Positions 17,440 through 25,135 of a stretch of 33,748 nt of DNA are shown here, one piece after another; the stretch's first letter is position 1; the number at the start of each line of letters is the position of its first letter. The notes under the pieces are model-generated. The model saw only the letters and a program-made list of their open reading frames with translations. It was not told the DNA's origin and did not search any database. This stretch comes from Phycisphaerales bacterium (GTDB taxonomy: Bacteria > Planctomycetota > Phycisphaerae > Phycisphaerales > JAGLTS01): positions 1 through 33,748 of the forward strand of contig JAGLTS010000099.1 of assembly GCA_023135165.1 (NCBI GenBank), read 5' to 3'. The position numbers and the translations under genes are program-made.

Positions 17440-18294
17440 TCAATCGCCCTCCTGCCCGGTGTCAGCACCGGCAAGTCCCAGCTTCTTTTCCAGATCGAGA
17501 AGCGCCTGCGGCAACTCGCCGAACTTCAGCGTGTCCGCGGCCCGGTGTGAGTCGAATGACCGTTCCACGAGCATCGGATCGATCTGCCGCGCATCGGCGT
17601 TCGGGTTGAGCTCCATGTGGATGCGGAATTCGCGAACGAGTCGTTCGTCGACCATCGAGTTCTCGGAGTACTTGAGCGTGACGCTGTGAAGCAGCTCACA
17701 GCCGTTCAGCGCCGAAATGTACTGCGACACCTCGACGTCGGTCGGCGCGACGCCGACCAATTCAAGATTCGTGTCGTAGCGGGGCACCTCGATGCGCTGC
17801 TCCTCTTGATCCTCACTCGCATCGCCTTTTGTCTTTCGACGGCTGCCGAGGTCTTCGACACTCGACTTCTTCGAGGATCGGCGAGCGTGCTTGGGCTCGA
17901 CGACCTCCAAGTTGAACTCCAGCAGACTCACCTCGTCGGGCATCCGGTTGATCAGCTCAGCGAGAAGCACGGAGCGGGGGACACGCTCGATCAGCGCCGC
18001 GGTCAGCTCGGCCTTGTGCATCATCGTTTCCTGCTGCAACTGAAGCAGGTCGAGCTGCTCGATCTCCTTGGCGGCGCTGGTGTACGCCACGTTGATCGCC
18101 TGCTGCTGCGACTTGACGCTGTTCCATTGGCGGTTGGTCACAAGGAAAGCGGCGACGACCGCTGCCATGACGACGGCGAACAGCGTGAGCGAGATGATGT
18201 TCGTGCGCCGCTCCGCGCGCTGCTCGACGTAGTCCTCCGGCAGGAAGCTGCTCTCGCTGTTCGAGTAGCGTTGATTCTGCTTCAAAGCACTCAT
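17440..18294 (-). CDS. pilN: Pilus alignment protein PilN
   Basis: 284 residues. The N-terminal segment contains N-S-E-S-S-F-L-P-E-D-Y, the position of the PilM-binding tail in PilN, followed by one transmembrane helix (IISLTLFAVVMAAVVAAFLV), a coiled coil and a periplasmic PilN domain with an inserted charged, probably disordered loop (KHARRSSKKSSVEDLGSRRK, about residues 140-165). AGGA lies nine bases upstream of ATG 18294. It is longer than typical PilN (about 200 residues) because of that loop and a C-terminal extension. Confidence 0.85.
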   Translation of the reverse strand: MSALKQNQRYSNSESSFLPEDYVEQRAERRTNIISLTLFAVVMAAVVAAFLVTNRQWNSVKSQQQAINVAYTSAAKEIEQLDLLQLQQETMMHKAELTAALIERVPRSVLLAELINRMPDEVSLLEFNLEVVEPKHARRSSKKSSVEDLGSRRKTKGDASEDQEEQRIEVPRYDTNLELVGVAPTDVEVSQYISALNGCELLHSVTLKYSENSMVDERLVREFRIHMELNPNADARQIDPMLVERSFDSHRAADTLKFGELPQALLDLEKKLGLAGADTGQEGD

Positions 18295-18319
18295 GATGCG
18301 TTTTCCTCACAGGACACGG

Positions 18320-19600
18320 CTACAGATCCGTCGGGCTGACGCAAAGCCCCAATGGGACGGCCCAACCCGGATACGCTTGCGCCGGCGGGATCCCCTCGCC
18401 TTTCATGTTGGGGTGCCGGCTGAGACGGGCCAGCGGATCGCCCAGGTGCGCCCTGAGCCGAAGCCGTTTCGCCACATACTGGCACAGGTCCGCGCAGACC
18501 GATTCGCCGCCCAGGAAGATCGCTCGGTCAATCCGGCGCTCGGGGTACTTGGATTGGTGGTAACGCAGACACATCGAGATGTCGTCCGTCAACGTGTCGA
18601 GCAGCTCCGTCAGATCGACCGCGAGCGGATCGGCGAGGTCGGCCTGTGGGGCGTGCCTGATGTCGGGCGAGCGCATCTCGGGCGGCAGGTTGCCGGCGCA
18701 CCGCTCCGCGACAGCGGCCGTCAATTCACGTGAGACCGTGTTTGAGGGTGCGGCGTCCGCCCTTGCGTGGAGCGCCTGGCGCCGCGCCGCTACTGCGGCT
18801 GAATCGCGCCCATCGTGGGTCGCCTGTGGCTGCCCGACCCCGTCTGTTCGCATGAATGTTGACGATGCGAGCCGGTGCTTGCGCGCCAATGTCAGGTCGC
18901 CGCCGACCTGCTCGCACGCGCGCTGGTCGAACTGCCTGCCCGCCACCGGGATGGCCTTGGCGAAGACGGGCGAGCGGCCGTGCGCGATGAGCACCTTCGT
19001 CGCACCCGCCCCGATGTCCAGGTACACGGTCGTGAGTTCGTCATCGGTGCGGTGCTGCGTGATGTGGTCAAAGGCGCGGAGCACGGCGAGCGGTTCCGCG
19101 TGCATGGCCACGGGGCGGAGTCGGCATGCCTTGGCCAACTCAACGAGCTTCATCACCAGGTCTCTGCTGACCGCGATGCCGATCACTTCGCATTGGCTCT
19201 GCGATCGGCGGTGTTCGCCGTCGATCACGATGTGGCGCAGCACGATGCTGTTCAGATCGCAGCCGGCCGTCGCGGCGAACTGCTCGCGGAAGTTCTGTTC
19301 GAATTGGGAGTCCTCACAACGAGGCACTTGCAAGTGTTGGATGACGGTTCGACTGGCGGGGATCGAGCAGGCGGCGCGTGCACCGGTGAGGCGCAGGCGA
19401 CTGATGAGCGAGGACAGGTGCTCACGGGCGTACGCGAGGCGTTCGTTCACATCGTCGCGGATCGTGTCGGGAAACTCGATCTGGCCCATCCGCGCGATGA
19501 CCGGGGAATCGTCATTCGACAGCCCCAGCACCTTCACGCTGGAAAAGCCGAAGTCGATCCCGATCAACCCAGCGTCGCGTTTCAGCACATTGAACGCCAT
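18320..19600 (-). CDS. pilM: Cytoplasmic pilus protein PilM (actin-like)
   Basis: 426 residues from ATG 19600 (GGAG five bases upstream); a GTG two codons earlier at 19606 with AGGAG upstream is also possible. The N-terminus has the FtsA/PilM-type phosphate loop G-I-D-F-G-F-S-S-V-K-V-L-G-L, and a second nucleotide motif V-Y-L-D-I-G-A-G-A-T-K-V-L lies near residue 200. A third, A-I-F-L-G-G-E-S-V-C, is near the C-terminus. PilM is an actin-fold ATP-binding protein that docks on PilN and the motors. It is the first gene of the 11-gene operon running to 7125. A non-conserved segment of about 60 residues, rich in Arg/Ala, lies in the middle. Confidence 0.9.
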   Translation of the reverse strand: MAFNVLKRDAGLIGIDFGFSSVKVLGLSNDDSPVIARMGQIEFPDTIRDDVNERLAYAREHLSSLISRLRLTGARAACSIPASRTVIQHLQVPRCEDSQFEQNFREQFAATAGCDLNSIVLRHIVIDGEHRRSQSQCEVIGIAVSRDLVMKLVELAKACRLRPVAMHAEPLAVLRAFDHITQHRTDDELTTVYLDIGAGATKVLIAHGRSPVFAKAIPVAGRQFDQRACEQVGGDLTLARKHRLASSTFMRTDGVGQPQATHDGRDSAAVAARRQALHARADAAPSNTVSRELTAAVAERCAGNLPPEMRSPDIRHAPQADLADPLAVDLTELLDTLTDDISMCLRYHQSKYPERRIDRAIFLGGESVCADLCQYVAKRLRLRAHLGDPLARLSRHPNMKGEGIPPAQAYPGWAVPLGLCVSPTDL

Positions 19601-19644
19601 ATTCACTCCGTCTCCTGCCGAGCCGATAACACGGCACCGGTCGG

Positions 19645-19674
19645 CACACGGCGCGGCTGCAACCGGACCGTGTG
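19645..19674. repeat. Inverted repeat upstream of the pil operon
   Basis: CACACGG (19645-19651) and CCGTGTG (19668-19674) form 7-bp arms around 16 bases, about 45 bases upstream of the pilM start. It lies in the 200-base gap where the operon promoter must be if mqnB is a separate unit. It could be an operator or a leader hairpin. I saw no convincing -35/-10 pair in this gap. Confidence 0.3.
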
Positions 19675-19800
19675 ACTGGCATCGGAGGAACCCCTTGCCT
19701 GGTTTAGCATTCCGGTCCAGACGGACCCTGATTCACGTGCGGCCGCGATGCCTTTGCCGACTGGATCGACGGGAAGGCCAACGTCCGAAAGATCGCTACC

Positions 19801-20505
19801 TCACGCTTGATCGCCGTCCAGCAGCTTCCGCAGCGCGCCGGCGAGCCGATCGACCGCCCGCTGCATGTCCCACGCCTGCCTCTCTCGTTCGCCGGTCGTG
19901 TTGCTCACAGCCCGCATCTCGCCTGCCGGGATGCCCAGACGCTGTGAGACCGCCAGCACCGCAGCCCCCTCCATCGCCTCAGCGACCGCGCCGGTTCGGT
20001 CCCGCACCGCATGGGCTGCCGCATCCGTCCCAGAACACGTCGCAACCGTGGCGATCGGCCCCGCGCGGTCGGCTGCTCGCTCGATATGGGCCTTGAGCGC
20101 GTCGGAGCAGGGGACCCGGTTGCCGACGAAGTCGCCGAGCGGAAAGCCGAGCCCCGTCATGTCCTGATGCCCACCCGGCGTGGCCAACCCCTCTTCGTAA
20201 AAGACAGACTCAGTCGCCGCGATGACCTCGCCCAGCTCCAGCCCGGTCCCCGGCAGCGCCCCGCACACACCCACGTTCAGCACGCAGTCGTATGGCTGCC
20301 TCGCCAGATTCCACGCCGTCGCCCCCGCCGCGTTAGCCCGCCCGACGCCGCTAACGACCGCCCAGACGCCGTCGCCGGCTCGCTGTGGCTCCCAGTCACC
20401 GACTTTCGGAGCCGTGACGCCGAACGGCGCCAGCTCGCGCGCCACCGCCGCCACGACCAGCACGCGCGGGAACGCTTCTCGGAATGCAGCAGTGTGTTGG
20501 TCCAT
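19801..20505 (-). CDS. mqnB: Futalosine hydrolase
   Basis: 234 residues, PNP/MTA-SAH-nucleosidase fold. The N-terminus has V-L-V-V-A-A-V-A-R-E-L (the Glu acts in catalysis in this family) and then a V-V-S-G-V-G-R-A-N-A-A segment. The central F-Y-E-E-G-L-A-T-P-G-G and L-G-F-P-L motifs are characteristic of MqnB rather than MtnN. E-A-M-E-G-A-A gives the ribose-binding Glu, and the C-terminus has V-S-N-T-T-G-E-R-E-R-Q-A-W-D. The enzyme splits futalosine to dehypoxanthine futalosine and hypoxanthine in the futalosine route to menaquinone. It is divergent from the CBS-domain gene across only 48 bases. No Shine-Dalgarno sequence is evident before ATG 20505. No other mqn gene is in the window. Confidence 0.85.
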   Translation of the reverse strand: MDQHTAAFREAFPRVLVVAAVARELAPFGVTAPKVGDWEPQRAGDGVWAVVSGVGRANAAGATAWNLARQPYDCVLNVGVCGALPGTGLELGEVIAATESVFYEEGLATPGGHQDMTGLGFPLGDFVGNRVPCSDALKAHIERAADRAGPIATVATCSGTDAAAHAVRDRTGAVAEAMEGAAVLAVSQRLGIPAGEMRAVSNTTGERERQAWDMQRAVDRLAGALRKLLDGDQA

Positions 20506-20553
20506 GCCGTTAGGATACTACCGCCAAACAGTGGGGCCACGGAGGCGAATCAC

Positions 20554-21276
20554 ATGACCGAATCTGAACGTGTTGATCGGTTCGCTGCTGCATACAACCG
20601 GATCGACCATGCGCTGAGCGACTTGCTCGACGAAGAGCCCCGCCGACGAAGACACAGCTTCGCTGCGAAGGTGCGCATCGCGAGCAGGCGGAAAAAGCGG
20701 TTCCACAGGTTCGCTGACTTCCTGCTCGAGGTCGGTGAACTCCGCAACGCGATCGTGCATAACCGCACAGCCGATGAGATGTTCATTGCCGTGCCGAATG
20801 AAGAGACGGTTCTGGATCTTGAGCGAATCGAGCAGCGGATGCTCGACCCGGAGCGCGTGATCCCACGGTTTCAGCGGAAGGTCTTGACACTCTCGCCTGA
20901 TCAGTCGCTCGCTGACACGTGGAACCTCGTGCAGGACAGTGGTTACTCACGCTTCCCCGTGTATGGCAAGGAGGGATTCGTCGGCCTGCTCACATCCAAC
21001 GGGTTCACACGTTGGTGTGCGGGTCGGCTCAAGGGAGGCAGGCTTGAGATCGACGCCTCGGCGGTGAGCGTCGCGGAAGTGCTTGCGGTGGATTCTCGCA
21101 GGGACCGTGTCGCATTCGTGTCGCGCGAGGCGCTCGTTGACGATGTGGATGACATGTACAGTCAGCGGGGCGATGCGGGGCGACTGGAAGCGGTCATCAT
21201 CACCGAGCACGGCAAGCGGCACGAACGACCAATTGGCCTGATCTGCGCTTCGGACATCGCGGCGCTCGAAGACTGA
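20554..21276 (+). CDS. CBS-pair protein with HEPN-like N-terminal helical domain
   Basis: 240 residues from ATG 20554, with GGAGG at 20541-20545. The frame is open further upstream, but that part is antisense to mqnB. Residues 1-95 are helical and contain ELRNAIVHN, in which Arg64-x4-His69 fits the RxxxxH motif of HEPN domains. Residues about 105-240 form a CBS-type pair: V-L-T-L-S-P-D-Q-S-L-A-D-T, then S-R-F-P-V-Y and G-F-V-G-L-L-T-S-N-G, and a second copy ending P-I-G-L-I-C-A-S-D-I-A-A-L. CBS pairs sense adenine nucleotides. Whether the HEPN-like part cuts RNA or is only structural cannot be told from sequence. It lies 40 bases upstream of the PAP2 gene. Confidence 0.75.
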   Translation: MTESERVDRFAAAYNRIDHALSDLLDEEPRRRRHSFAAKVRIASRRKKRFHRFADFLLEVGELRNAIVHNRTADEMFIAVPNEETVLDLERIEQRMLDPERVIPRFQRKVLTLSPDQSLADTWNLVQDSGYSRFPVYGKEGFVGLLTSNGFTRWCAGRLKGGRLEIDASAVSVAEVLAVDSRRDRVAFVSREALVDDVDDMYSQRGDAGRLEAVIITEHGKRHERPIGLICASDIAALED

Positions 21277-21316
21277 CCCTCGCCACAGGCGCCGGCCCGA
21301 TCGCTCGCTACACACC

Positions 21317-21949
21317 ATGCCTCCTTCACGCTTTCCACGAATAGCAATCGTCTTGGCCGGCCTGCTCCTGGCAGCGTGCCCGCTCAGCTACCACCTGCTT
21401 GACAAACCCATCACGCGCGCCGTCGATCAGCTTTCTCCCGGCGTGGTGCTGCCGTGGCGCATCATCACCGAACTGGGCTTCGGGCTGCCCTACCTCGTCG
21501 GCCTGGCGGTGTTGTTCGTGATCCTCCGCCGACGGCCGCAACACCGCATCGCAGCCAATCGCTGCGCCTTCGCATGGTGTGCCATCGTCGTCGCCGGCGC
21601 GATCGTCAACGCCGTCAAACTCATCGCCTACCGCCCCCGACCCGGCCCGTTCCTCACCGAAGGCCGATTCGGCTTCACGCTCTTCTGCGACGGCCCGGAC
21701 GCCGCGTCGTTTCCATCCGGGCACGCCGCCACGATCGCTGCGGTGTGTCTCACGCTGTGCCTGTTCCACCCGCGCCGCTGCGTCTGGTGGTTGACGCTGA
21801 TGGTCGCCGTTGCGCTCAGCCGTGTGATCATCGCATGGCATTTCCTCAGCGACGTGTTCGCGGGCATCGCGGTGTCGTCGATGGTGATCGCGGTGCTTGT
21901 CGTCATCTTCGAGCGCCGTCGCATTGATCTCTGGCAATCGGACGGGTAG
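21317..21949 (+). CDS. PAP2-family membrane phosphatase
   Basis: 210 residues with about six hydrophobic helices. The three phosphatase motifs are present in order: K-L-I-A-Y-R-P-R-P (KxxxxxxRP), F-P-S-G-H (PSGH) and S-R-V-I-I-A-W-H-F-L-S-D (SRxxxxxHxxxD). The family removes phosphate from lipid phosphates such as undecaprenyl diphosphate, phosphatidate or lipid A, at the outer face of the inner membrane. It follows the CBS gene by 40 bases on the same strand and converges on the membrane-protein gene ending at 21984. No ribosome site is obvious. The substrate cannot be assigned; undecaprenyl diphosphate recycling is one option. Confidence 0.88.
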   Translation: MPPSRFPRIAIVLAGLLLAACPLSYHLLDKPITRAVDQLSPGVVLPWRIITELGFGLPYLVGLAVLFVILRRRPQHRIAANRCAFAWCAIVVAGAIVNAVKLIAYRPRPGPFLTEGRFGFTLFCDGPDAASFPSGHAATIAAVCLTLCLFHPRRCVWWLTLMVAVALSRVIIAWHFLSDVFAGIAVSSMVIAVLVVIFERRRIDLWQSDG

Positions 21950-21983
21950 CACGGCTGACTGTTCCAAGAGAATCAAGCACCGG

Positions 21984-22817
21984 TCAGAACTGCACCTTGA
22001 GAAACGGCCGAACGACCAGGGCGGTCAACATCGACACGACCAGAAACGTCACCCACCACGCGATGCGCAGCCCAAAGATCGGTGTCACGCGATCGGGATA
22101 CCTGACCACAACCGCTTGCACGGGCGAGTCGGATGCAAACGCAGGCTCGCCGGGATGCGCGATGCGATCCCATAAGCCCGGCCCGGCGCGACGAGGATTC
22201 ACCGTGAGGAGTTGATTCTCGCTCCCAACAACGGTCAATCGCTTCTCGACGGATGTATCGCCCACTCGCCAACCAAGCGGCTCAACCTGATCCGTATCAA
22301 CACGAATGCGCCAGTAGACGGCATGGGCTGCGCCATCGCGCAGCGGCGGGATTTCGATCGTCACTCCGGTCGGCACATCCAGAACCGTGTCGCGGCCTTT
22401 CTCCCAATCCGCAGGTGAGAGATGCAACTCGACGACCGCTGACTCGCCCGCGCGAAGTGGACGGTGCTCGTAACGCAGGGCAAGTTGCGTGAGCACGATC
22501 ACAAACGGGATCACCATGACCGCCATCGGAACGAGCGAGTACGCCAAACGCAGGCCGATGAGCCGCAACAGGCGCCCCTGAGCGCGCAGCGCAACGCCCA
22601 GATCATCCCGAAAGAGTTTCAGTGAGAGCAGTTCCGCCCGCGTTCGATTTGTGATGCTGCGCAACGCCTTCTGGTTCGACGTGAAGCGAAAGACGATCGT
22701 CATTACAACGCCGGCCACGATCGAACACACGACAAGCGTGATGATCGGCGGCCAGTCTGTAGCGGGGGCGAGGATCAGTTCGCCGACCTTCGTGAGTAGT
22801 GCGTTGATCGTGTTCAT
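21984..22817 (-). CDS. Membrane protein with DUF106/YidC-like outline and a large extracytoplasmic domain
   Basis: 277 residues. Helix 1 (IITLVVCSIVAGVVMTIVF, about 25-43) is followed by a charged amphipathic segment (RTRAELLSLKLFRDDLGVAL) and helix 2 (LVPMAVMVIPFVIVLTQLAL, about 95-114). A beta-rich domain of about 130 residues then leads to a C-terminal helix (IAWWVTFLVVSMLTALVV). The arrangement 'TM, basic coiled coil, TM, ... TM' resembles the DUF106/EMC3 branch of the YidC/Oxa1/Get1 insertase superfamily, in which the third helix would be split off by the inserted beta domain. That is an outline match only. It is the last gene of the four-gene operon, 41 bases after the small ribbon-helix-helix-like gene. 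Confidence 0.7.
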   Translation of the reverse strand: MNTINALLTKVGELILAPATDWPPIITLVVCSIVAGVVMTIVFRFTSNQKALRSITNRTRAELLSLKLFRDDLGVALRAQGRLLRLIGLRLAYSLVPMAVMVIPFVIVLTQLALRYEHRPLRAGESAVVELHLSPADWEKGRDTVLDVPTGVTIEIPPLRDGAAHAVYWRIRVDTDQVEPLGWRVGDTSVEKRLTVVGSENQLLTVNPRRAGPGLWDRIAHPGEPAFASDSPVQAVVVRYPDRVTPIFGLRIAWWVTFLVVSMLTALVVRPFLKVQF

Positions 22818-22858
22818 TCACCCATCACCAAGTCGCGCCGTTCTGTTCATTGCATGTA

Positions 22859-23050
22859 TCACTCGATATACCCCAGCCCCCGCAATTGATCTTCGGCGTG
22901 CTGATCATCGGATGTCTCTTCGAGGCGTTCGACCTCGCGTGTGAGCACGTGCGTGATGAACTCCTCGGTTGAGGCATAGCCCGCTACCTCCGCCGTTTCC
23001 GCCAATCGCTCGTACAGAGCCTTGTCGATCTTGATCTTGTGAGAGAACAT
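22859..23050 (-). CDS. Small ribbon-helix-helix-like protein with C-terminal LGY tail
   Basis: 63 residues. The N-terminal strand K-I-K-I-D-K-A-L-Y-E-R-L and two helices with A-G-Y-A-S-T-E-E-F-I-T-H-V-L match the size and pattern of ribbon-helix-helix (CopG/MetJ-like) proteins. The acidic linker ends in D-Q-L-R-G-L-G-Y-I-E. The same LR-x-LGY tail ends the sulfatase-like protein coded at 27450-28898. It lies 33 bases after the lipoprotein phosphodiesterase gene and 41 bases before the membrane-protein gene, so it belongs to that operon. It may be a DNA-binding autoregulator or a small adaptor; no toxin partner is present. No strong ribosome site is visible. Confidence 0.7.
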   Translation of the reverse strand: MFSHKIKIDKALYERLAETAEVAGYASTEEFITHVLTREVERLEETSDDQHAEDQLRGLGYIE

Positions 23051-23083
23051 GTTTCGCTATGCGCTCCGTCGTTGCGGGTTCGA

Positions 23084-25135
23084 TTATGCGAGAAGGAGTC
23101 GGCCTTTCATTGGCGCCGGCGGTTTGACGCCGAACGCACCGAGGATTGTCGGTGCGATGTCAAGCAGCGTCGGATCATCCACGGCGATCGGCTCGGTGGC
23201 GAGCAGAATCCCCGGAAGCAGATGTGGTGCAATACAGTGCGTGCCGCTCCAGCGATCACGGTTGTCGACGATGATTTCGCGAGGAATGCCGCCCAATGCC
23301 GTCGCCCAGCTTGCTCGGTAGCCCTCCGCGTAGCCAATGATCATGTCAGGCGCAATGTGTGGGTCCGCATCCGGGTAAAGCTCCGATACGGGATATATCT
23401 TCTCGATGACGCGCGATCCGTCGTCATCACGCAGGTCCATGAGCTTGCGCTTGATCTCGTCGAGCAGCGATTGGCGTTCCTCGGTGGAGATAATACCGTA
23501 CTTCTCTCGGCCTTCGAGATTAATGTACAGGCCGTTCAGTCCCATTGCATAAGCAATCGTTCGCGACCAGTCCACATTGAGCAAGTACTCCGTCTTCCCC
23601 TGCCTGCTCGGATCGATCAGTGTGATGTAGCCGTTCTCAAGGAGGAACGTATTGATACTGACCTCTCGCCGAAACGTCGTGAAGCCGTGGTCGGAGAGGA
23701 TCATGAGCAGATCGTCATCGCGGAGTGTCGCCAGCGTTTCGCCGACCACCTGATCCATACGAATGTAAAGATTGTCGATGACGTCGGCGTACCGATCGCC
23801 TTGCTCGGGCAGTCTACCAGGGTGATCGGGGTCGCGGTCTCGCCAGAACATGTGCTGGACGAGGTCGGGCGTTCCGAAGTATGAGAAGAGGCAGCCGCGA
23901 TCGGACTCAGTGAGCGCGCTATGGTATTCGCGGATCTTCTCGGTGAGCACAAGATCTGTCTGCGCGAGGAATTCATCTTCGTTCAGGGCGCCGCGGCTCA
24001 GGGCTTTCGTATCCTCCGGAATGCCCGTCGTGTAGAACCGGCCGTTGCGCCTCGCAAGGTCGCGCGCCAGGCTGCGGGGCGTGCTGATGGGGTTGGCGGG
24101 CTGAATCGGATCGAGGTTCGCGGGGCTGGCATACAAGCGCAGCTCGGGATGGACTTGCTTCACATAGAAGCGCACCATTCCGCCTATGGATGTCGGGGCC
24201 TGCATTGCGGATAGAGCTGTGGAACAGGGAATACCCGTCTCGAAGTCAACGTGGACCCAGTCGCTCCATTCGCCTTCGGCAAGCAGAATCAGTTCGTCGC
24301 CGACTTCGATCTTGACGACAGCCGACTCGGGATCACGTGTGATGCGAATCTCGACGGTGAGGATGTTCGGTTTGCCTGCGTCATCGAGTTCCTTGAGGAA
24401 GTTGACCGGGCCTTCCAGCAGGGCCGTGCCGTGATGATCGGTCAGGTCGAGGCGAACGAACTTACCACCGCCGACGCGCCGACCTTTCTTTCGCTCATCG
24501 GTGGCGAAGACTGTGAATTCACCATAAGTGCCGAGCAAGTCGGGCGTGCCCATGCCTGCGAGGCATCGCAGTTGACCGTCGCCGACAGCGCTTGGAGGCG
24601 GGAACGTACCGGGCAGATGGTAGATACCGACATCCGTGCCGCGCTGCGTGAGCGCATCCCAGAACGTCGGTCCGCGGCGGAGCGACTTGGCCGTACCACC
24701 CGACAACGGTAGACGCCACGCCCCGAGCGGCAGCGCCCAATCGTGCTTCGCCTCCACCGTGGTCGCAAGCGAAAAGTACGGCGTCACCGCGAGGGATGAA
24801 CCGGCGGGATTCGGGTCACGGTGGATGAAGTCGAAAATCGCATGCGTGCCCGGGTCGGTACCGCTGATAATACTTGAGAACGCAACGGGCGTGATCGGCG
24901 GCGTACTTGTCGCCAGTGATGTGAACCCGCCCCGCTGCGCCACCTCGGTGAAGTTTGGCATCCGCCCCAGATCCATCAGCCCTCGCACGATTCGCGGATC
25001 CAGCCCGTCGAAGGCGAGCACCACGACACGACGATGGCGAGCAGCGCCCCCGCTACGTGGCAAGTCATCGCAGGCGCAGAGCATGGTGCTCCCCGCTGCT
25101 GACAGCATGATCTCTAGGAACGTTCTTCGACGCAT
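23084..25135 (-). CDS. Alkaline-phosphatase-superfamily phosphodiesterase, predicted Tat lipoprotein
   Basis: 683 residues. The start M-R-R-R-T-F-L-E-I-M-L resembles a twin-arginine signal and is followed by a lipobox-like L-C-A-C, giving Cys22 as the probable lipidated residue. The catalytic core shows V-V-V-L-A-F-D-G-L-D (metal Asp43), T-P-P-I-T-P-V-A-F-S-S (nucleophile position Thr82), G-T-D-P-G-T-H-A-I-F-D-F, P-D-L-V-Q-H-M-F-W-R, L-S-D-H-G-F and S-G-T-H-C. These are the metal ligands and nucleophile of type I phosphodiesterase/nucleotide pyrophosphatase proteins. A beta-rich insert (about residues 215-350) is shared with the upstream paralogue, whose gene it overlaps by 22 bases. The substrate is unknown; glycerophospho-, phosphoethanolamine- or nucleotide-linked envelope molecules are possible. 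Confidence 0.85.
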   Translation of the reverse strand: MRRRTFLEIMLSAAGSTMLCACDDLPRSGGAARHRRVVVLAFDGLDPRIVRGLMDLGRMPNFTEVAQRGGFTSLATSTPPITPVAFSSIISGTDPGTHAIFDFIHRDPNPAGSSLAVTPYFSLATTVEAKHDWALPLGAWRLPLSGGTAKSLRRGPTFWDALTQRGTDVGIYHLPGTFPPPSAVGDGQLRCLAGMGTPDLLGTYGEFTVFATDERKKGRRVGGGKFVRLDLTDHHGTALLEGPVNFLKELDDAGKPNILTVEIRITRDPESAVVKIEVGDELILLAEGEWSDWVHVDFETGIPCSTALSAMQAPTSIGGMVRFYVKQVHPELRLYASPANLDPIQPANPISTPRSLARDLARRNGRFYTTGIPEDTKALSRGALNEDEFLAQTDLVLTEKIREYHSALTESDRGCLFSYFGTPDLVQHMFWRDRDPDHPGRLPEQGDRYADVIDNLYIRMDQVVGETLATLRDDDLLMILSDHGFTTFRREVSINTFLLENGYITLIDPSRQGKTEYLLNVDWSRTIAYAMGLNGLYINLEGREKYGIISTEERQSLLDEIKRKLMDLRDDDGSRVIEKIYPVSELYPDADPHIAPDMIIGYAEGYRASWATALGGIPREIIVDNRDRWSGTHCIAPHLLPGILLATEPIAVDDPTLLDIAPTILGAFGVKPPAPMKGRLLLA

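Noticed and set aside
18579-20096. 505-residue open frame on the plus strand across pilM and mqnB
   Set aside because: Both underlying genes are confidently identified on the minus strand; this frame has Arg/Ser/Pro-rich composition typical of a codon shadow.
19801-20505. MTA/SAH nucleosidase (mtnN) linked to mtnA
   Set aside because: The EEGLATPGG and LGFPL motifs match futalosine hydrolase better, and the gene is about 8.4 kb from mtnA.
22859-23050. Antitoxin of a toxin-antitoxin pair
   Set aside because: The protein is ribbon-helix-helix-like, but its neighbours are a large phosphodiesterase and a membrane protein, with no small toxin gene next to it.
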